Shown one piece after another: positions 59,372 to 64,000 of a DNA stretch of 64,000 nt; position 1 is the stretch's first letter, and every line of letters begins with the position of its first letter. Origin of the DNA: Aquimonas sp044377145 (GTDB lineage: Bacteria; Pseudomonadota; Gammaproteobacteria; Xanthomonadales; Xanthomonadaceae); assembly GCF_044377145.1 (NCBI RefSeq), contig NZ_JBILJQ010000015.1:18305-82304 (forward strand). The letters are read 5' to 3'. Position numbers and translations under genes: made by a program. The notes beneath the pieces were generated by a model. The model was not told where the DNA came from and did not search any database. It saw nothing but the letters and a program-made list of their open reading frames with translations.

Positions 59372-60583
59372 ATGCGCCGCGTCGTCATCACCGGAGCCGG
59401 TATCACCAGCTGTCTGGGCACCGACCTGGACACTGTCAGCAGCGCCCTGCGCACCGGCCGCAGCGGCATCCGCTTTCACCAGGCGTTCGCCGACGCCGGC
59501 CTGCGCAGTCAGGTCGCGGGCGTGGTCGACATCGATCTGGAAGCCCGCATCGACCGCCGCGACCGCCGCTTCATGGGCGATGCGGCGGCCTACGCCGCGG
59601 TTGCGCTGGAAGATGCAATCGCGGCCGCCGGATTGAGCCCAGCGCAGGTCAGCCATCCGCGCACGGGCCTGATCATGGGCTCCGGCGGCGGCTCGCCGGC
59701 CAACCAGATCGAAGCCGCCGACACCCTGCGCAGCAAGGGCGTGCGCCGGGTCGGGCCGTATCAGGTCACCCGCACAATGAGTTCAACGGTTTCGGCCTGT
59801 TTGTCGACCCGCTTCAAGATCCGCGGCATCAACTATTCGATTTCCTCGGCCTGTGCCACTTCCACGCACTGCATCGGCGCAGCCGCCCAGCAGATCGCCT
59901 GGGGCCTGCAGGACGTGATGTTCGCCGGCGGCGGCGAGGAGCTGAGCTGGGGCATGACCATGCTGTTCGACGGCATGGGCGCGCTGTCGACCAAACGCAA
60001 TGATGCGCCGACCACCGCTTCGCGTGCCTATGACGCCGACCGCGACGGCTTCGTCATCGCCGGCGGCGGCGGCGCGCTGGTACTGGAGGCGCTTGAACAC
60101 GCACAGGCCCGCGGCGCCAACATCCTGGCCGAGATCGTCGGCTACGGCGCGACCTCGGACGGCGCCGACATGGTGGCGCCCTCGGGCGAAGGCGCGATCG
60201 ACTGCATGCGCCAGGCCATCGCCGGGCTGGACGGCCCGATCGACTACATCAACACCCACGGCACCTCGACGCCGCTGGGAGATGTCGTCGAGCTGAAGGC
60301 GCTGCGCACGGTGTTCGGCGATGCCGTGCCGGCATTCTCGTCGACCAAATCGCTGTCCGGCCATTCACTCGGCGCGGCCGGTGTGCAGGAGGCGATCTAC
60401 TGCCTGTTGATGCTGCGCGAGGGCTTCATCGCGGGTTCGGTCAACGCTGACCGTGCGGATGCGGAGGTCGGCGAACTACCGCTGGTGCGCAGCTCGCGCG
60501 AGGCGGCGCTGCGCACCGTACTTTCGAACAGCTTCGGGTTTGGTGGTACGAATGCGTGTCTGGTGATGCAGCGCTACGACTGA
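59372..60583 (+). CDS. fabB: FabB, beta-ketoacyl-ACP synthase I
   Basis: A 403-residue KAS I with the catalytic triad Cys in SISSACATSTHCIGAAAQQI, His in NTHGTSTPLGD and His in STKSLSGHSLGAAGVQEA. It elongates the cis-3-decenoyl-ACP made by FabA, so the fabA-fabB pair is the classic anaerobic-type route to unsaturated fatty acids. ATG 59372 follows the fabA stop by 4 bases. A 15-bp hairpin closes the operon at 60606-60639. Confidence 0.97.
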   Translation: MRRVVITGAGITSCLGTDLDTVSSALRTGRSGIRFHQAFADAGLRSQVAGVVDIDLEARIDRRDRRFMGDAAAYAAVALEDAIAAAGLSPAQVSHPRTGLIMGSGGGSPANQIEAADTLRSKGVRRVGPYQVTRTMSSTVSACLSTRFKIRGINYSISSACATSTHCIGAAAQQIAWGLQDVMFAGGGEELSWGMTMLFDGMGALSTKRNDAPTTASRAYDADRDGFVIAGGGGALVLEALEHAQARGANILAEIVGYGATSDGADMVAPSGEGAIDCMRQAIAGLDGPIDYINTHGTSTPLGDVVELKALRTVFGDAVPAFSSTKSLSGHSLGAAGVQEAIYCLLMLREGFIAGSVNADRADAEVGELPLVRSSREAALRTVLSNSFGFGGTNACLVMQRYD

Positions 60584-60605
60584 AGCCGACGCCAGTCCTC
60601 GAAAA

Positions 60606-60639
60606 CACGAAGCCCCGGGCTCGCGCCCGGGGCTTCGTG
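60606..60639. terminator. Hairpin between fabB and the TonB receptor
   Basis: CACGAAGCCCCGGGC, loop TCGC, GCCCGGGGCTTCGTG: a perfect 15-bp stem with a 4-base loop in the 113-base gap between convergent genes. Neither side has a strong T run, but the stem is very stable and the place fits bidirectional termination. Confidence 0.8.
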
Positions 60640-60696
60640 CTGATGCAGCTCCAAACCGATCGACTGCCAGACAAGCCCGACAGCCGATCCCTCGGA

Positions 60697-63678
60697 TCAG
60701 AACTTGTAGGTTGCGCCAGCGTAAATGTTGCGGCCGACGTTGTCGTAGTAGCCCGTGCTCAGATCAGTGCCGAAATAGTTCAGCGGCGGATCCTTGTCGA
60801 ACACGTTGTCTGCGCCGACGTAGGCGGTCAGACCGCTTTCGCCGAAGGTGTAGCCGAACTGGAAGTTGTTGTAGACCCAGCTTCCGTTGCGGATCGGGCT
60901 GACCTGGCCCGGGTTAGCCTGGTATCTGTCAGGACGGACGCGCAGATTTCCGTCGACGTAGTTGATATCCCACGACGCGCTCCAGTTGCCGATGCCGTAC
61001 TTGGCCTGGATGTTGGCGCGCCAGCGCGGATCGCTCACGTTCGTCACGTACTCGACAAACTCGTTCGGGAAATCCTGGAACTCCCACTCGCGCGACTGCA
61101 GCAGACGAGTGCCGACGAAGCGCAAGGTACTGTCGCCGCCGAACACCTCGAAGGTGTAGTCCATTTCCAGATCGATGCCGACGCGACGCGATTTCGCCAG
61201 GTTCTCGTTGATCGCGATCCAGTTGGTGATGCTGTACTCGGGGAACTGGCGGCCCTGAGCGTCGGTGAATCCACCGACCGGAGCACGCGTGATGGCTGCG
61301 CAGAACGGGTTATTGGCGATGCCGCCGGGCGAGTCGACGCAGCGGGTTGCGTTGATCTGCGCGGTCACGGCGCCGATCGCATCATCCAGAGTCACGCGCC
61401 AGTAGTCCACCGACATGCCGAAGCCTTCGATGAACTCGGGCTGCCACACGAAGCCCAGCGAGACGGTGTCGGCTTCTTCCGGCTTCAGGCCCGGGTTGCC
61501 GCCGCTGACGCCAGGACGGTTGGCCGAAAAGGTGTCGACCCAGCCCACCGGAACGCCCAGCGCCGAACAGTTGGCCTGGCGCAGCGCCTGGTTTGCCGCG
61601 GTGGCAGGACGGTTCGAGTTGGTGACCTGGTAGTTGCAGGGATCGTTGATGGTCGCGAAGTTCTGCGACTGAGGATTGAACAGCTCGCCGATGCTCGGTA
61701 CGCGGACAGCTTGGGCCATGGTCGCGCGAAAACGAAGCGAGCTGATGATCGTCCAGTCGATGCCCACGTTCCATGTGCTGGTCGAACCGGCCGTGTTGTA
61801 GTCCGAATAGCGGCCGGCAAGATCCAGCGCCAGACGCTCGACGCCCGGCAGGTCCGCCAGCAGCGGGACCGTGGTTTCAGCAAACACTTCCTGTACGTCG
61901 TACTCGCCACCGCGGCTCGGAATCGCGTTCAGGAAGGTCAGGCCCAGGGCCGCCAGCGGATCGGTGTTCTCCTGGCTCTGCTCTTTGCGGTACTCGACAC
62001 CGCCGGCGACACCGACGCTGCCGGCCGGCAGTTCGAACAGCGCGCTGTTGGAAACCGCGGCCGACAGCACGGTCTGCTCCAGCTTCGATGTGTTGAGCGA
62101 GTTGGTGTTGAACCACGCGGCTGCGGCGGGATTGATCGCACCATCACCCAGCACGCTGAACGGAATGCAGCCGGTAGACGCGAAGGTCGAATAGGGTCGA
62201 CCGGTGTTCGGGTTGACCGCTGCAGGATTGACGCTGACGCGGCAGACAATTCTTCCGCTGGCATCACGCACTGCGTCCAAACCGGCATGCCAACGCTCGT
62301 TGATGCGGTTGTTCACATTCAGGCGATCAATGCTCGACTGGCCGTAGGTCACCGAGGTGTCGTAGCGCCAGTTGTCGCCGAAATAGCCCTCGGCACCGGC
62401 GACGATGCGGATCATCTGGCGGTTCACGTCCTCACCACGACGGCCCGCATCGACATTGAACCGATTGATCTGCAGTTGGGTCAGGTTGCTCGTGTCCATC
62501 AACCCACCCAGCGCGGGGCTGATGTAGGCGTTGTCACGCAGAATCCGGATCGGCTGGTCGAACGTCGGCTGACCGAAGAACTCCGACTCGGTGCGGCTGT
62601 ACTTGCCTTCGAAGAACAGGCGGTGATCTTCGTTGAGATCGAAGTTGAACAGCGCGTTGAAGCTGATCCGATCAAACGCCGGCTGGAGGTCAGCCACCGA
62701 ATTGAGATCAACGAAATCGCAGTTCACGCAAGTGGTCGCACTGATTACCTGACCGTCATAGCGCTGACGTCGGAAGCTGCCATCGGGGTTGAACGTGTAG
62801 CGGTTGGTCGGGTTTGCCGGGTTGAACGCGCCGATGGTGAAGGTGCCGGCGGTGGACAGCGCATGGTTGCCGCCGGGGCGGACCGGGATCGTCTGCGGAT
62901 TGCTCTCGCTCGGCGGACGCGACGGGTCAAAGCTGGGGTTCGGCGCATTCACCCAGAACTCGCGGCCGATCTCGCGGCTGCCGCGACCGAAGCGATCCTG
63001 CGTGCTGTATTCCATCGATACGACCGCGTTGCCGCGCCCCTCGGCAAAGGAGTTGCCGGCGGTGAAGCTGGCGAACGAGCGCGAGAAGTTGCCTTCACTG
63101 GCCTCGCCGGTTTGTCCACGTACTTCGAAGCCCTCGAAAGACTTCTTCAGAATGAAGTTGACGACGCCCGCGATCGCGTCAGCGCCGTACACAGCCGATG
63201 CACCACCGGTGATGACTTCCACACGCTCGATGAGCTCGACCGGGATGGTATTGGTGTCTACGGCGGTGGAGCCCGGCGATGCACCGACGTGACGGCGACC
63301 GTTGACCAGCACCAGCGTGCGGGAGGTGCCCAGACCGCGCAGATCGAGCAGGCCGAGGCCGGCCGTACCGATAAAGCGCGTGGAGTTGCCCAAGGTGTAC
63401 GTCGGGGTCAGCTGCGGCAGCTTGGTCATCAGATCGCCGATCGTCACCGCACCCGTCGCACGGATTTCTTCTGCGCTGAGCGAAGTGACCGGAGAGGGCG
63501 TGATGAAGCCAGTGCGTGCGATACGCGAACCGGTAACGGTGATCTGGTCCAGTACGGCTTCATCTTCGTCACTGTTCTGGGCCGAGACGCTGCCCGCGGC
63601 AGCGAGCAGTGCTGTGGCGACTGCGGTCGCCAGCAGCTCTCGACGCAGCGCGGGTCGTGCGCTGGATTTCATTGACAT
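60697..63678 (-). CDS. TonB-dependent outer-membrane receptor
   Basis: A 993-residue receptor: signal peptide (ATAVATALLAAAGSVSAQ), TonB-box-like ITVTGSRIAR, plug domain with GAVTIGDLMTKLPQ, GLLDLRGLGTSRTLVLVNGR and GGASAVYGADAIAGVVNFIL, then a 22-strand barrel ending in Phe (YAGATYKF). The long extracellular loops and this signature are of the Oar/large-substrate type common in Xanthomonadales, often for carbohydrates, peptides or lipids; substrate unknown. ATG 63678 was preferred (AGGGGA at correct distance) over upstream Met codons at 63714 and 63696. Confidence 0.92.
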   Translation of the reverse strand: MSMKSSARPALRRELLATAVATALLAAAGSVSAQNSDEDEAVLDQITVTGSRIARTGFITPSPVTSLSAEEIRATGAVTIGDLMTKLPQLTPTYTLGNSTRFIGTAGLGLLDLRGLGTSRTLVLVNGRRHVGASPGSTAVDTNTIPVELIERVEVITGGASAVYGADAIAGVVNFILKKSFEGFEVRGQTGEASEGNFSRSFASFTAGNSFAEGRGNAVVSMEYSTQDRFGRGSREIGREFWVNAPNPSFDPSRPPSESNPQTIPVRPGGNHALSTAGTFTIGAFNPANPTNRYTFNPDGSFRRQRYDGQVISATTCVNCDFVDLNSVADLQPAFDRISFNALFNFDLNEDHRLFFEGKYSRTESEFFGQPTFDQPIRILRDNAYISPALGGLMDTSNLTQLQINRFNVDAGRRGEDVNRQMIRIVAGAEGYFGDNWRYDTSVTYGQSSIDRLNVNNRINERWHAGLDAVRDASGRIVCRVSVNPAAVNPNTGRPYSTFASTGCIPFSVLGDGAINPAAAAWFNTNSLNTSKLEQTVLSAAVSNSALFELPAGSVGVAGGVEYRKEQSQENTDPLAALGLTFLNAIPSRGGEYDVQEVFAETTVPLLADLPGVERLALDLAGRYSDYNTAGSTSTWNVGIDWTIISSLRFRATMAQAVRVPSIGELFNPQSQNFATINDPCNYQVTNSNRPATAANQALRQANCSALGVPVGWVDTFSANRPGVSGGNPGLKPEEADTVSLGFVWQPEFIEGFGMSVDYWRVTLDDAIGAVTAQINATRCVDSPGGIANNPFCAAITRAPVGGFTDAQGRQFPEYSITNWIAINENLAKSRRVGIDLEMDYTFEVFGGDSTLRFVGTRLLQSREWEFQDFPNEFVEYVTNVSDPRWRANIQAKYGIGNWSASWDINYVDGNLRVRPDRYQANPGQVSPIRNGSWVYNNFQFGYTFGESGLTAYVGADNVFDKDPPLNYFGTDLSTGYYDNVGRNIYAGATYKF

Positions 63679-63957
63679 GTGTGTATCCCCTTGCATGGTT
63701 AAGGCCTCATCCACCCCGGCGAGGCTGGGTCGATATTAACGGAAACCGAACGCTCAGCACCCCCCATCTGACAGCTGGACGTGGAGCTCAAGTTGGTGTA
63801 GGGGGATGAGGACCGTCGTATCGCAGCCACTCTCGGTTCAGGAGGGACGCTTTGCCGAAGATGTCGAGGCGCACAGCCCTACGCGCCTACACTCCACGAG
63901 ACAGTGACGCAGCACGTTATCTCTCATTCTAGGGCGGCTTTGTTCGGAGACTCCCAT
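63679..63957. other. 279-bp upstream region of the TonB receptor
   Basis: It should hold the receptor promoter (- strand) and perhaps that of a + strand gene starting at 63958. No clear promoter, Fur-type box or repeat could be made out. Confidence 0.4.
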
Positions 63958-64000
63958 GCCAAAGCCGTTGCGGGTTCGCCCGCCAGAAACATCTTCCGCC
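63958..64000 (+). CDS. Possible 5' end of a gene leaving the window
   Basis: ATG 63958 opens a frame (MPKPLRVRPPETSSA) running off the end after 14 full codons. There is no strong ribosome-binding site, though CGGAGACTCCC upstream offers GGAG 8 bases before the ATG. The product cannot be identified. Confidence 0.3.

Noticed and set aside
60556..63675. A 1039-codon open frame on the + strand opposite the TonB receptor
   Set aside because: It lies wholly antisense to a gene with a full set of TonB-receptor motifs; in GC-rich DNA the complementary frame of a real gene stays open by codon bias. The translation has no recognisable domain.

Overview
The window is GC-rich, densely coded chromosomal DNA from a polarly flagellated gammaproteobacterium, most likely of the Xanthomonadales/Lysobacterales. 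Three things point there: a Clp-type CRP homologue divergent from speD, with coq7 and trpG-trpD-trpC nearby, an order I recall from Xanthomonas relatives; a polar flagellar set flhA-flhF-flhG-fliA followed by cheY-cheZ-cheA-motA-motD-parA-parP; and an Oar/TonB-type receptor plus short GGGATTC-type dispersed repeats. No prophage, insertion sequence, plasmid gene or CRISPR array was found.

Layout. 1-10118: end of flhA, then flagellar placement genes (flhF, flhG), the flagellar sigma factor fliA, chemosensory genes cheY, cheZ and cheA, a second-type stator pair (motA/motC, motD) and the array-positioning pair parA and a parP-like CheW-domain gene with a 126-bp internal tandem repeat. 10398-37601: a second, large chemosensory locus with a STAS protein, a second cheY and cheA, six chemoreceptor genes (one interrupted by an in-frame amber codon), two cheW genes, cheR, cheD and cheB. 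Interleaved are an OprO/OprP-type porin, a c-di-GMP phosphodiesterase-like EAL protein with a degenerate GGDEF site, a small TonB-domain periplasmic protein and an ATPase-deficient histidine-kinase-like protein. 37756-49613: housekeeping and global regulation: a small hypothetical gene, tRNA-Ile(CAT), tRNA-Gln(CTG), rpsI-rplM, a glcF-like gene, coq7, a large DUF2339 membrane protein, speD, clp, a YcgR/PilZ protein and a TPR-PAS-like membrane protein. 49658-50670: a small secreted Cys-rich protein and a decayed probable paralogue. 50910-54168: a PgpC-like HAD phosphatase and trpC, trpD, trpG. 54332-64000: an aldo/keto reductase, a DUF465 protein, a DUF4398/OmpA pair, a pilU-like gene without pilT, fabA-fabB behind two matching palindromes, and a TonB-dependent receptor.

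How the genes work together. CheA and CheY of the first cluster probably drive the single polar flagellum built under FlhF/FlhG and FliA control, with CheZ removing phosphate from CheY and ParA/ParP holding the array at the pole. The second cluster supplies most receptors, a second CheA/CheY pair, and the only adaptation enzymes seen here (CheR, CheB, CheD). One receptor carries a C-terminal CheR-tether pentapeptide. The last receptor (35593-36777) is of a different type: it has almost no sensory domain, has a sigma-28-like promoter, and carries a D-x-x-x-Q motif resembling the CheZ active site, so it may join receptor signalling with CheY dephosphorylation. c-di-GMP links appear three times: the EAL protein, Clp and the PilZ protein.

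Limits. All family assignments are by eye from translated sequence. Promoters, operators and several start sites are pattern matches only.
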